DNA from: Conchocele bisecta
Lineage: Eukaryota; Mollusca; Bivalvia; Lucinida; Thyasiridae
DNA: 64,000 bases
Direction: 5' to 3'
Assembly: GCA_029237695.1 (NCBI GenBank)
Contig: CM055265.1
Coordinates: 213,048,506-213,112,505, forward strand
In this document: positions 10,598 to 20,993 of the stretch, piece after piece
Layout: every line of letters begins with the position of its first letter
Numbering within the stretch: the stretch's first letter is position 1
Translations under genes and position numbers: made by a program
Notes under the pieces: model-generated
What the model was told of the DNA's origin: nothing
Databases searched by the model: none
Seen by the model: the letters and a program-made list of their open reading frames with translations, nothing else

Positions 10598-12898
10598 GTG
10601 TTAATGAAACTGCAACACCAACACTCAATCAATCAATCAATCAATCTAGTTTAATATTTGAGTACCCTATGTTCAGTACTTTCAGTACTTTGATTTTAAC
10701 ATTTAGTTTCGCTCAAGCAGCCATTGCGAGGAGGCGACTATGTCATGAACTGTGACAATACAGCTCAGCCAGCTACACAAATGAACAGGTGCAATAAAAC
10801 CGTATTTGCCATGTATACATTTAATTTTCTGGTAGTCGTGTTTCGCGATTATCATGTCTTATAATTTTAAAGTTGCCATTGCCATTATCTACCAGTTTAC
10901 AAAACATATTTTTAAATTTATTTGTTCTGTTTATATACTTCCCCTTTAAACGAAGCTGTGACATCCAACACTTGTGGTTTTTCGTTTGATCTAGGAAGAT
11001 TTAGAGGTAATTAACACCTCATGTCAGAGTCTGCCGGCAAGTGAATATGCGGATGATTCAGTATTATAATTTCCTTCATAAAGCGATACATATGAAGTAG
11101 AACAATAAATTCCACGCTTTAACTAGAGAAATTGGCCTTATGGATTTTGCGACATCCTCATTAAAAATAAAATGATATTCGCGGCTCAAAGTCTGCGTTT
11201 TAGATTGTGCGACACAGGCGATTATCCGATTTCTGTATGCGTCCATGGACACTGATCAACTATTTAATAAACAACACACTGAAACATAAATATCTGTAGT
11301 GTCAGTTAATAAATGTACGTATAATCCATGTCGTTTGTTTGTATTTTCATATATACTCCGTACGGCGTACGTACGAAACTTTAGATGAAAAAAAAAATAT
11401 AATCTATTTAAAAACATTTGTTTGTAGATATTATACCGGAAATCGTTGTGATCCGGTATTCGGCTTGGTTATGATTACACTAACATGCCATGTCTCTATA
11501 TCATGCTTAGCTTCTATTTTTCATTATCTGACTTATCATTTATTATTTACTTTGCTATAGATCGTAGTAAAGCCATAGTGCTATTCTGGAAGTCGGACTT
11601 CGTCCATTTTGCGCACCTGCAGGCGATAATTATCTCCCCTGTCGAGGAGCGCATGGGGAAATCTGACCCGTTTCTTATATAATTAAATCATTTTTGAACG
11701 CTTCAAACAACTAAATTACAATAGCTAAATCGAATTTAAATGGAGATTTATAATGTTAAATGGTGATTAGAAAATATTCTTATCACCATTTAGTATTTTC
11801 GTAGTTCTAAATGTGAAATATTCTGGCCTAAAAATGATGTATTTTAGAGCAAAATGTATTGACTTACCCCCAAACATATCGGGTCGCGTTACTAGTGATA
11901 CGTCACGCCGACTTCCAGAATGTATAGGTTATGATCTAAAATTAATATAGACCAATATCTATAATCTAGAACTTTACGTGTTCTTAAGTCTATGTGCAAA
12001 TTGACATTAAGTGTAAGTTGATGGACTCCGCCCACCGGTGCCTCTTTGAGGGAAAGACTTGGTGAGCATCAGCCAGTCTACTGTCTGTTCCATGTTTTGC
12101 TGCCGACAAATGTTTAGCTATTAAACACACTAAATCTCATAAATATCTAAAGGTACTGTCATTTCGGCTAATTCTGCGCTTCGGCTAATGCGCAATTCAC
12201 GTCAAATTTAGCCATGCATACGTCATAATAAACTATGTGGATTTTGGAATAAACAAGCTGATTAATTGCTACACTGTGGCCCAAATTTATCACATTCCGT
12301 TAGTTTGGTAAAATCTTATTCCGAATATAGTCAAAATGTGTAAAAATACTCAGACCCTACTGATGGAATAGATGTCTTATTTACTAAATTAACTGTTAAA
12401 CGAAGAAACTAACCTACCATGATGTCACTGGATAGTTCTGCTTCAAGTTTAATATGAATTTTGCTATGCTAATCCAGTATGCTGCTCGCCATTTTGTTTA
12501 CACTACCAGATGTGCAGCATTAGCCGAAACAAATGTGACGTTGCAAACACGCATGTGATGTCATACATCACACAATTTACGTCACTTACTGACATCAGAA
12601 CATTATGACATTTTACTTGCACAAACGTCTTTGAACTGTGTTGAATACATGTATTCAGGAAAGTTTGACTCAATATGGAGATGGTAATGCCATATACCTG
12701 GACGATACCTGGACGATGATTTTTGGGTTCAATAGGAAGGAGACTTAACTCCTTTTTAAACCCGACTTCTGCTGACCTCTTCTGGTACTGACTTTTATTC
12801 TCATGTGTGTTTTGAAATAAACTTCTTTGTTTGGTATATATTTGGTAAGTATAGTCAATATGGTTGTCATTTGGGTAATGACAACAAAAGGTAAAGTC
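10598..12898. other. AT-rich intergenic DNA and probable LINE 3' flank
   Basis: Contains a short (AATC)n run near 10626-10645 and otherwise AT-rich sequence without recognisable coding potential. The part just below 12898 may be the 3' untranslated tail of the minus-strand LINE, but I see no poly-A or terminal microsatellite that would fix its end. Confidence 0.5.
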
Positions 12899-13301
12899 CT
12901 AATAATAATATGTAATGTCTCCTCGCCAGTGGTTATCTAATCGTGACTTGAATTCATTCACTGTTTTAGCTTCTATAACTGTATTTGGTAATAGGTTCCA
13001 TTCATTGATCACCCTTTTAGAGAATGTTCGCTGACCAAATGAGGTTAAACATCTTGGCTTGACTATCTTTAGAGTATGTCCGCGAGTTACCGAACTTGAA
13101 AATGTGAAAAATTTCTCTGCCGGAACATCTTCAAAGCCTTTCACTATCTTGTATGTCTGTATCATATCGCCCCTTCTTTTCTTCTGTGTGCTAGCGATGG
13201 CAGTTTCAAGTATTTCAGCCTTTCAAAGTAACTCAAATGTTTTGATATTTGGAACTAATTTTGTGGCTCGTCTCTGAACATTTTCAACACTGTCAATATC
13301 T
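12899..13301 (-). pseudogene. LINE ORF2 C-terminal segment
   Basis: The 88-residue open stretch MIQTYKIVKG...VINEWNLLPNTVIEAKT...FKSRLDNHW is the conserved extreme C-terminus of CR1-like ORF2. The upstream bases to about 13301 translate in another frame to RATKLVPNIKTFELL and KKRRGDMIQ, the segment that normally precedes it. It is separated from the RT proper by a frameshift near 13300-13390. Confidence 0.8.
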
Positions 13302-14857
13302 TTACGTAGGTAGGGGTGCCAAATAGCATTTCCGTATTCCATGTGAGGTCGTACGAGTGCTGTAAAATAGTCTGATAAATGACTTCGCATCAATGAAATC
13401 AAATGATCTTTTTATTAATGATAACACACTATTGGCTTTGTTAATCTTGGAGGATATATGTTTACTAAATTTCAAATCCTGTTGGAAAATAATTCCTAAG
13501 TCCGATTCTTCGGTAACTGTTATCAATGCAGCGGAATTCATAGAATACTGATGGCCTGGATTGTCCCATCCGTAATGTAGAGTCTTGCACTTGGCTACAT
13601 TAAATTTTAAGTTCCATGTGTCTGACCAGTCCTGGAGAGCATTCAAATCTTCTTGCAGAGTGGCATTTTTTGTTGCAGGAGAATATAACTTAGTGTCATC
13701 AGCAAAAATTATCACTAAACTTTGCACACAGTCAGGGATATCATTCACAAATATAATGAATAATACAGGTCCTAGTACACTTCCCTGTGGAACTCCGCTG
13801 ACAACATCTTTCCATGTAGAGTGCTCACCGTTGATTGCTACTTGCTGTCTTCTAGATGTGAGAAAGTCTGATATCCAGTCATGTATCTTTCCTTTTATAC
13901 CATATGCTGATAGTTTCTGCAATAATCGTGGATGTGAAACTTTATCAAAAGCCTTTGCAAGATCTAAATATATAGTGTCCCAGCTATCATTGTTCTCCAT
14001 ATAGTTTGACCAATTTTCCATAACCTCCAACAACTGAAGAACACACGATCTGCCTGAACGAAATCCAAATTGTATGTCTGATAGTAATTTATTGACATTA
14101 AGATGGTTAATAATAAACTTTCATACAATTTTTGTTTTTCAAGTAGTTTACACACAATTGATGTCAAACTAACAGGGCGGTAGTTTCCAGCATCTGATTT
14201 TGACCCTCTTTCCAAGGATTTCTTGAATAATAATGTTAGTGGTACTGTTAATGTCTGCGACATAGATTTTAATAATAACGGATGAACATTATCCGGACCC
14301 GTTGATTTGCTAGCGTCTAGTTCATGTAACAGCTTCTGAACAACTGATTCACAAATGTCAATATGCTCCAAAGGAGTCACAAATTGTCTTTCATCAAATG
14401 TAGGTAAGGCGTTCCCATCATCCTGTGTGAATACACTTGAGAAGAATTCGTTTAGAACCCCTGCCTTTTCCTTGTCCGTCATAGTTAGCGTATCATCATC
14501 CTTTTTCAGATTCACAACGCCTGATCTTGATTTTGTCTTTTTCTTGACATATCTCCAGAATTGTTTGGGTTCCTTTTTAGCTTTTGAGGCAATAAGTTTC
14601 TCGAAATTACGCTTTGTAGATTTAATTGTATCGTTAGACTTGTTGCGAATTAACTTGTATTTCTGGAAATCACACTCCCTCTTTGTGGCTAAATATTTAG
14701 ACCAAGCATGCCTTTTCTCTTTAATTGCCAGTAGGGCATCTCCATTCATCCATAATGGTTTGGGTTTGTGTCCAGGTTTGTGTTGACATGTCGGTACATA
14801 TTTATTTACACAGTCTTCATAATGTTCTTTGAAACGTTCCATATTTCCTGAGTACAA
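13302..14857 (-). pseudogene. LINE ORF2 reverse transcriptase
   Basis: Two overlapping frames. The first (14857-13964) carries the thumb-proximal linker and RT motifs 0-2: ELDASKSTGPDNVHPLLLK and SDAGNYRPVSLTSIVCKLLE. The second (14033-13302) carries YLDLAKAFDKVSHPRLL (first catalytic Asp), SGVPQGSVLGPVLFIIFVND and the catalytic box IIFADDTKLY, then LGIIFQQDLKFSKHI. All RT catalytic residues are kept, but a frameshift at about 13964-14100 separates the halves. It would copy its own RNA at a nicked target site. Length of the RT region matches the family. Confidence 0.88.
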
Positions 14858-14939
14858 CAGCCCTCAAACTTATTCACCCAATCGATACTTTCCCATTCCT
14901 CTGTAAAGCCTGTGATTGTGATTGTCTGTATAAGAACAT

Positions 14940-15613
14940 AAGTAGTCAAATGATATAACAGCATGATCACTCACTCCTAACGATGGTAGGATGTTAATAT
15001 TGTCAATATCGTTCTCGTCTTTGGATATAATTAGATCCAGTAAACTACTCAGTTGTCCTTCGCGATATCTGGTATTTTATTTTCTCTCACATGTTGAAAG
15101 AGGTAATTGTCTCTTAAACACTCAATAAATTTGTGTTCATAATGGTTTTCAGTATGACTAGTGGTATATGTAGACAGTCTATATCTTTCATATTAAAGTC
15201 CCCAGTAATCAATACACTATCACTCAATTCTGCTGCTTCTAGCAATAGTTTGTTTATTGTGTCACAATTATCATGACTAGAATGGGCTTCTGTATATTAC
15301 ACCTATAATAATATTCTTATTATCAACTAGCCAATTACACCATGATGCGTCTGTATACAATGAATTTAAATAATCATTTGGTGAAATATTCAAATCAGAG
15401 TTTGTATATAATAATTACGCCACGTCCATCATCAGAACTTGGAAAAGCTGTGTATCCCTCTATTTGAAATATAACAGAAGTGCACGATTCACCATCATCA
15501 TACTTGGGCAGTACTTCAGTGACAAATATTAAATGTGGTTTATCGTGTGATATTTGTATGCGCAACTCGTCAATTTTATTCCGTAGCTGATCTGCATTTG
15601 TGTTATAAAACAC
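14940..15613 (-). pseudogene. LINE ORF2 endonuclease domain (EEP type), broken
   Basis: The N-terminal frame 15613-15395 reads MFYNTNADQLRNKIDEL, HLIFVTEVLPK and IEGYTAFPS, resembling an apurinic-type endonuclease start, with E inside ITE/VTE as metal ligand. Further on, LITGDFNM (about 15205-15185) is the GDFN motif and GVSDHAVISF (about 14990-14960) the SDH catalytic motif. Stops and frame changes between these motifs show decay. It would make the target nick for LINE insertion. Confidence 0.75.
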
Positions 15614-15644
15614 TTAATCTTCTTGTAAACAACTTCTGTTGTAC

Positions 15645-15998
15645 CTATATCTTTGTTAACTCTGCTGTCCTCTGTGGTACTTTCATTGTTTTCATTTGGC
15701 TCAATGTCACCAACAGAAAAAAAGTATCATCATTGTAACCGATATTATCATCATGTTCAACTGAATGTTTATTTTCAACTAATGAGTCCGTCTGACTCGT
15801 ACCAACACTGTCGCTCAAAGTTACTGTGGAATGTGTTGCTGCGGAATGTGTTTGAGACTCAATTTCCTGACTAGATTTGCATAAAATGTTCAATTTACGA
15901 TTTACAATATATGCATGACTAGAACAAATGTTAACACTAGAATCAAAAATAGCACTTGTTTCATGACTAGAACAGTCTTTAACTATAACATTGTGCAC
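15645..15998 (-). pseudogene. LINE linker region, low complexity
   Basis: The 117-codon open stretch is rich in Ser, Thr, His and Asp (for example HSAATHSTVTLSDSVGTSQT) with no known domain. It lies between ORF1 and the endonuclease and probably represents the end of ORF1 or the N-terminal extension of ORF2. Confidence 0.45.
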
Positions 15999-16083
15999 TC
16001 AACTAACAGCTCGAACAGGGGTAACAATGTCCTGAGACAAACTAGTATTATGTACAATATTCACACCCTCTGATGCTACTTCA

Positions 16084-16688
16084 TTACTGTCTGGTGCCCG
16101 GAAAAGGCGCGCCAGCAGTGCTAGGTCCCCTCATTGCCGGGAGTCTTGGAACGATGCGTCCTCTGAATATGACTAGATTTGGATTGTTCTCGTCTTTCTT
16201 GCGTTTTTCAAGCTCGTTTCCCAATTCACGGTTATTATCCCGTTCTTCCTTGGTGAGATCCGGAGTGATAAACAAGTTACTCCACTTGCTCAAGTACTCG
16301 TTGTTGCCATCCTTTCTTCTCAAAACTTTTGTCCCACCGAGCACATTGTGTTTGTCGGTCACAGATTCCATCACCACTTTTATTAACCGATTCTTTTCAG
16401 AGGGGCGGCCTAATCGGAGGAATGTTTCACTCCAACATCTCTGCAGCCAATTGTCTCAAATATATTCTTCAAATTCTCAGCATCTGCTTCTTTTTTGTCT
16501 CCATCTTTGGGCTCTGGGACATTATGAACAATAATGTTACACTTTCTCTCCTCGCGTTCTCGAAATGATTCCAAAGCACGGTCAACTTGAGCAGCAATTT
16601 TCTCATCCATGCTCGACTCGAGAGACGTAATTTTCTGCTTGAATTGCTCTATTTCAGTCTTTTGATACGGATAATAGACCCATTTCAT
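16084..16688 (-). pseudogene. LINE ORF1, coiled-coil and RNA-binding part
   Basis: The frame 16688-16410 begins with a heptad-rich segment (EQFKQKITSLESSMDEKIAA) followed by REERKCNIIVHNVPEPK, the typical NIIVHNVPE strand of LINE ORF1 RRM-like domains. It continues after a frameshift near 16380-16410 with KVLRRKDGN and FITPDLTKEERD, the C-terminal half of the same domain. It would coat LINE RNA. Confidence 0.75.
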
Positions 16689-16983
16689 TCAGTTTTGGAA
16701 GAAGTCGTGTGCAACCATCACAGTTAAATGGCAAATTGGGCGTGGGTTCCTGTCTTAGCATGTCATATAGGCCTGCTGAAATGTTACTGCAATCTAAACA
16801 GAACCAATATTTGCACATGTTACAGTTCATAGATTTGTGGGATTTCTTGAATGCAATGTCGCATTGGGCACAGTTTTTTGTTGTTACAGGTTTTGCTGGT
16901 GTAGAACACGAGTCTGATCTTCCTTGTGTTTTTGCAGCCATTATGGCAAAATATGATAAGTCTTTATTTAACACATATATCAA
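16654..16983 (-). pseudogene. LINE ORF1, N-terminal PHD-like zinc finger
   Basis: The frame contains CAQCDIAFKKSHKSMNCNMC, then WFCLDCSNIS and FNCDGC, a Cys-rich pattern matching the PHD-type finger found at the ORF1 start in CR1-group elements. The likely initiator is MAAKTQGRSDS (about 16941). It overlaps the coiled-coil frame by about 35 bases, indicating a frameshift rather than separate genes. Confidence 0.75.
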
Positions 16984-17144
16984 ACAAAGAAGTATAGTAT
17001 TTTTTTATATATAGGACCGCAGATTAAACAGATTTAAAGATTTTTCCCCTCATGTCTTATTTTTGCAGCCATCTTGAACCGGAACCGGAAGACTCCTAAA
17101 TTTGTTTGGAAAGCCTTAGGTGCGCAGAATTAGCCGACACCATT

Positions 17145-17545
17145 GTAAGTACTTTTTCATCAATAACAAAAAATATACCCTCCCCAAATTGTTTTAGTTG
17201 ATAAAATTCCATCAAATATTGATTTTATTGCGAAAAAGATTAACATGGGGCAAAAAAAAGGAGGTAAAAGGACAAGGAGGGTCGAAAAACAAAAACATTT
17301 GGAAAGTGACTCCGAAACCTGGCTAGATAGTTAAGAAATGATGTAACTAAGAAAACAAAGATTAGATTTTGAAAATCGGTCAACTGACAATTCAAAAATT
17401 ATTTTAAAAAATATATATTTTTAGCACCTATGTTAAATTCCCATAGGATTTTTTTTTTCGCAATAAAATCAATATTTAAATTATTTTTTTGGGTGGGGGG
17501 TGACTTTTTCATTATTGATGAAAAACTACTTTTTCGACTACTACA
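17145..17545. repeat. Inverted repeat (fold-back) near LINE 5' end
   Basis: ACTTTTTCATCAATAA near 17149 and ATTGATTTTATTGCGAAAAA near 17219 recur inverted at about 17528-17446. Together they form imperfect arms of roughly 85-100 bp around a 200-bp loop. No coding potential; probably a MITE. Confidence 0.65.
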
Positions 17546-17776
17546 GTAGTTACGGGAAGTAACTGCAGCATACTCCTGTATCATCTGTACCCAGAGGTGC
17601 TCGCCATTGGTTTCCCCTGCAGAGTAGCGAATCAGATTTGATTTGCACTTTAGCTGTTTATTGTGACATATTTTCCGAATTTTTCAATTGAAAGTAATGT
17701 CATTATTGTAAACGTAAAACAAACTTGCAATTCTGAAATAAATTTTATCATTGTAGTAGGACTAGAAAATTAAATA

Positions 17777-18276
17777 NNNNNNNNNNNNNNNNNNNNNNNN
17801 NNNNNNNNNNNNNNNNNNNNNNNNNNNNNNNNNNNNNNNNNNNNNNNNNNNNNNNNNNNNNNNNNNNNNNNNNNNNNNNNNNNNNNNNNNNNNNNNNNNN
17901 NNNNNNNNNNNNNNNNNNNNNNNNNNNNNNNNNNNNNNNNNNNNNNNNNNNNNNNNNNNNNNNNNNNNNNNNNNNNNNNNNNNNNNNNNNNNNNNNNNNN
18001 NNNNNNNNNNNNNNNNNNNNNNNNNNNNNNNNNNNNNNNNNNNNNNNNNNNNNNNNNNNNNNNNNNNNNNNNNNNNNNNNNNNNNNNNNNNNNNNNNNNN
18101 NNNNNNNNNNNNNNNNNNNNNNNNNNNNNNNNNNNNNNNNNNNNNNNNNNNNNNNNNNNNNNNNNNNNNNNNNNNNNNNNNNNNNNNNNNNNNNNNNNNN
18201 NNNNNNNNNNNNNNNNNNNNNNNNNNNNNNNNNNNNNNNNNNNNNNNNNNNNNNNNNNNNNNNNNNNNNNNNNNNN
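17777..18276. other. Assembly gap of exactly 500 N
   Basis: A run of exactly 500 N. The round number suggests a placeholder for a scaffold join of unknown length. The left portion of the Polinton that starts immediately to the right may be hidden here. Confidence 0.99.
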
Positions 18277-18282
18277 TTTGGA

Positions 18283-18945
18283 ATGTACTTAGCTCCACTG
18301 ACAACCGCGTTGACCACGGGTAAACACTGTCAATTTGGACATATATGCCCACGAACTATAAGCCCTGAAAATGATGACACAAGACACACCCACGAGAGTG
18401 ACGGAGTTGAACCAGATTGCTCCAACACAATCGAACCAGATTGTTACTCCGCCACGGATGACATACCGCATATAAAAAATCCCAAAAGACAGGCAGCTGG
18501 GCGGGCGGCGGCTGCCACCCGAAAAGTTAAACAAGATAAAATACTCGCCGAGCTTCGAGAGGCTAAACTCCAATCGAGATTGGGGTTGCAATCGGGGACG
18601 GAGACAGCAAAACATCTGAAGACAGAGCAATCGGGTTCAACTTCACCCCAAATTCACGAATTAGAAGCACACCCAAATTCTTTGAATTTGTCACCCAATA
18701 CCAACTCCCGTTGGAGTTTGACTGAACCCCAATTCACGAATTGGAGTTGGTTTGTTGGTGGTAGTCTGGCAGTTGTTGGTGCCCTGTGCGTGTGGAAATA
18801 CCCGAAAAACAACCAGCCAGTGTTCAGAAGAAAGTTACTAAAACACCAATCATCAACAATGTTGATTTGGATGCGCCCCATTTAAACATTGATCGCGACC
18901 CCTTTTATATGCAATATATTATAACAATGGCTGGAACAAGAATGT
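18283..18945 (+). pseudogene. Polinton ORF: basic region plus transmembrane segment
   Basis: The open frame (200 codons to 18885) starts just inside the gap, so the true start is unknown. It has an acidic N-terminal half, then a highly basic helix (KNPKRQAAGRAAAATRKVKQ) and a C-terminal hydrophobic segment (WFVGGSLAVVGALCVW). I recall similar basic-Ala-rich plus single-membrane-segment proteins from animal Polintons. The function is unknown, with a virion-associated role inferred at best. The last bases to 18945 continue in another frame with the family-like ending DPFYMQY, so a frameshift lies near 18840. Short self-complementary motifs recur inside the gene. Confidence 0.6.
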
Positions 18946-19160
18946 AAAATGTTAGTGAATGCGCTTTATCACGCCGTGGTGATATCGGGTTTCAGTATCG
19001 GTATGCTCGACTATCAAAGATGGCCCTAGGAGGAACCGCTCCCAAATTGGACTTTACTGTGAGAGACGTAGGGCTCGCGACCTTATATGTAGCGGCCGCA
19101 GTTTGGACCCGAGATTATCTAGATAAAGCTGGAATTCTACCAGTTAATATATGGAAATAA
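18944..19160 (+). pseudogene. Polinton small membrane-protein ORF, frameshifted
   Basis: ATG at about 18950 (MLVNALYHAVVISGFSIG) opens a short hydrophobic frame that stops after 26 codons. The family-like second half (TLYVAAAVWTRDYLDKAGIL, stop at about 19157) is in another frame, so one base appears missing near 18997-19003. The product would be a protein of about 70 residues with two hydrophobic segments. Its stop lies directly before the ATG of the next ORF (19161), a compact spacing typical of Polintons. Function unknown. Confidence 0.55.
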
Positions 19161-19586
19161 ATGGCTTCAATCGCAGTAGGTGGTGCGCTTGTAAACGCAT
19201 TGGCGTTCAGCGGTAGCAACTTTATATTCTCTAAAATGAAAAGCTCGAACGTGGATGAGGAGCGTAAGCGTCATGATTTAGCTGTAGAACAACTCAATAG
19301 CGCAAAGGAAGCGTGGTCGAAAAAACGAACCGCCCATCTGGACTGGGTCAACGAAGAGCTTCGCCGAGAAAATCACGCCGCGCAAACTTTTCAGAACGTT
19401 GAAGAAGCCAACCGCGAGTACGCGCTGGCATATCCGTACAAAAGTCTCGATCCAATGGATTCCGAGCCCCAACTTTCAGATTTCTATGTACCGTCAGAGG
19501 CTCAAAAAGACCGCGAGATCGCGTTCATCGTCGTGGGAATGGGTGTGGTTGGGATCGTCGGCTATTATATTCAATCGAGATTTTAA
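19161..19586 (+). CDS. Polinton membrane-protein ORF (141 aa), unknown function
   Basis: An intact frame of 141 codons. The N-terminus is hydrophobic (ASIAVGGALVNALAFSGSNF), followed by a charged, probably helical middle (KRHDLAVEQLNSAKEAWSKK...) and a C-terminal membrane segment (IAFIVVGMGVVGIVGYYI). The topology suggests a small virion or envelope-type membrane protein. I recognise the type from mollusc Polintons but know no assigned function. The next gene follows after a T-rich, TATATATA-containing spacer that could serve as its promoter. Confidence 0.6.
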   Translation: MASIAVGGALVNALAFSGSNFIFSKMKSSNVDEERKRHDLAVEQLNSAKEAWSKKRTAHLDWVNEELRRENHAAQTFQNVEEANREYALAYPYKSLDPMDSEPQLSDFYVPSEAQKDREIAFIVVGMGVVGIVGYYIQSRF

Positions 19587-19635
19587 ATTAATTAATTAAA
19601 ACATTTTTTTTTTATAAATATATATATATAGAACG
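19587..19635 (+). promoter_or_regulatory. AT-rich TATA-like spacer between Polinton ORFs
   Basis: The 49-bp spacer reads TTAATTAATTAAAAC, a T-run, then TATAAATATATATATA directly before the ATG at 19636. A TATA-like element this close to a start suggests a compact viral-type promoter. This is inference only. Confidence 0.4.
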
Positions 19636-19980
19636 ATGTTAGTTGACGAACTTTATGACGCTATGATCGATGTAGGCTACACTGCCCAAAAACATCGTTT
19701 ACCTGGTGCAAAGAGTATGATTCGTCTGGCCCGAGATTGTCTCGAGACGTGGCGCGAGGACGAAAAAGAGGCCACCCTTTTCGCAAAGCGGATGTTAGAT
19801 TCCTCCATCAACTCCCAATCGAGATTTGATGAATTAGATTCCCCTCTCCTGTTCCAACCCAAACGCGATTGGGGCTGCAGCGAAACTTCCAACAAAGGTT
19901 TATTATTAACGACGCAGTTACCGGACGAACTGGCGAGGGCATGTTGGAGATTGTCCGATATATTAGAATACTTCGCATAA
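19636..19980 (+). CDS. Polinton ORF (114 aa), unknown
   Basis: An intact frame of 114 codons with no membrane segment and a mixed-charge helical composition (MLVDELYDAMIDVGYTAQKH... RLARDCLETWREDEKEATLF). I do not recognise a domain. It stops one base before the integrase ATG (19982), so it is part of the same gene cluster. It may be a regulator or a virion component; no motif supports either. Confidence 0.5.
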   Translation: MLVDELYDAMIDVGYTAQKHRLPGAKSMIRLARDCLETWREDEKEATLFAKRMLDSSINSQSRFDELDSPLLFQPKRDWGCSETSNKGLLLTTQLPDELARACWRLSDILEYFA

Positions 19981-19981
19981 G

Positions 19982-20993
19982 ATGAACACGCGCAAACTTG
20001 ATACCAAACTAACGCACAAGCTGTCAAATACATACTATAGCCCACGCGGCTACTGGAAGGGACTAGCGGCCATCAAGAACCTCGCGGCGGCGACCAAGGT
20101 TTCAGAAAACGCTGTCAAGGAATGGCTCAAGAAGCAGGCCATCTGGCAGATCTATTTACCCGTGCCTCACAATATTCCGCGCCCGAAATTCGACTGCCGG
20201 TGCCGAACCAAGTTCACCAAGCGGATCTCCTGTTTCTACCAATCACGATCGCGTCGGTCGCAAAACGTACAAGTACGCACTGACAATCGTTGACGTAGCG
20301 AGTCGTTATAAGGGGGCTGAGCCGTTGGCCACTAAAGAGTCTAAGGAAGTGGCCGAGGCTCTTTCCCGAATATATAAGAGGAGTCCTCTCAAATGGCCGA
20401 ATCTTCTCCAGGTCGATCCCGGCCGCGAGTTCATGGGCGCGGTCTCTCATCTATTGTCTAAGCATAAAGTTTCTATCAGACGCGGCCGCGTCAACATCCA
20501 CCGGGACCAGGGGATCGTGGAACGCTTCAATCGAACCCTGGCTGAGAGACTGTTCGGACACCAATACGCTAAAGAACTTGTAGACCCTCATTCGCGATCG
20601 ACCGAGTGGGTGGCCAGACTGCCCGCCGTGGTCTCCGCACTGAACGGAGAGGTGACCAGATTGATAGGTAAGAAGCCTGTAGATGCTATCAAGTTTAAAA
20701 GGGTGACGAGCGAGCCCTCTGCCGTCTCGCGCGGGCGACCCGTTGGTTTAGAGGAGCAGCAGCTTCCATCAGATATTGACGTCCGGTACCTCTATCAACC
20801 GGGAGAGCTCGAAGGTGGCAGCCGCCGCACGACTGATCCCGTGTGGTCTCTGAATGTATATCATCTAGATAGATCTATTACCAAACCCGATGAGCCCGTG
20901 ATATATTATTTGACTGATGGTCCATCTCGCGGGTTTGTTCGTGAAGAACTTCTTATGGTGCCTTCTGGTACCCAGCTACCCCCGATTACTTAA
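19982..20993 (+). pseudogene. Polinton retroviral-type integrase (RVE), frameshifted
   Basis: It would integrate the linear element into chromosomal DNA. The 5' frame (to 20293) carries an N-terminal helix-turn-helix-like region (YWKGLAAIKNLAAATKVSEN) found at the start of Polinton integrases. The 3' frame (20325-20993) carries the RVE core with LLQVDPGREFMG (second catalytic Asp) and HRDQGIVERFNRTLAERL (catalytic Glu). The first Asp region lies between 20190 and 20310 and can be read only in shifted frames (TIVDVASRYK is visible there), so at least two frameshifts inactivate the gene. The C-terminal region has the chromo-like VWSLNVYHLDRSI. Its stop codon overlaps that of the convergent polymerase gene. 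Confidence 0.85.

Larger units (their letters stand above)
12899..17010 (-). mobile_element. Long decayed CR1/Jockey-type LINE
   Basis: Read 5' to 3' on the minus strand, the order is ORF1 with a PHD-like zinc finger and a coiled coil (16983-16084), a linker (15998-15645), an endonuclease (15613-14940), a reverse transcriptase (14857-13302) and the C-terminal RT tail (13165-12899). The whole layout of a full-length LINE is kept at roughly 4.1 kb, but several frameshifts and stops break both ORFs. The RT tail with RATKLV..., RRGDMIQTYKI and VINEWNLLP points to the CR1/Rex1 side of the Jockey superfamily. Confidence 0.85.

Noticed and set aside
17748..18352. Long open frames across the N run
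   Set aside because: They exist only because unknown bases contain no stop codons.
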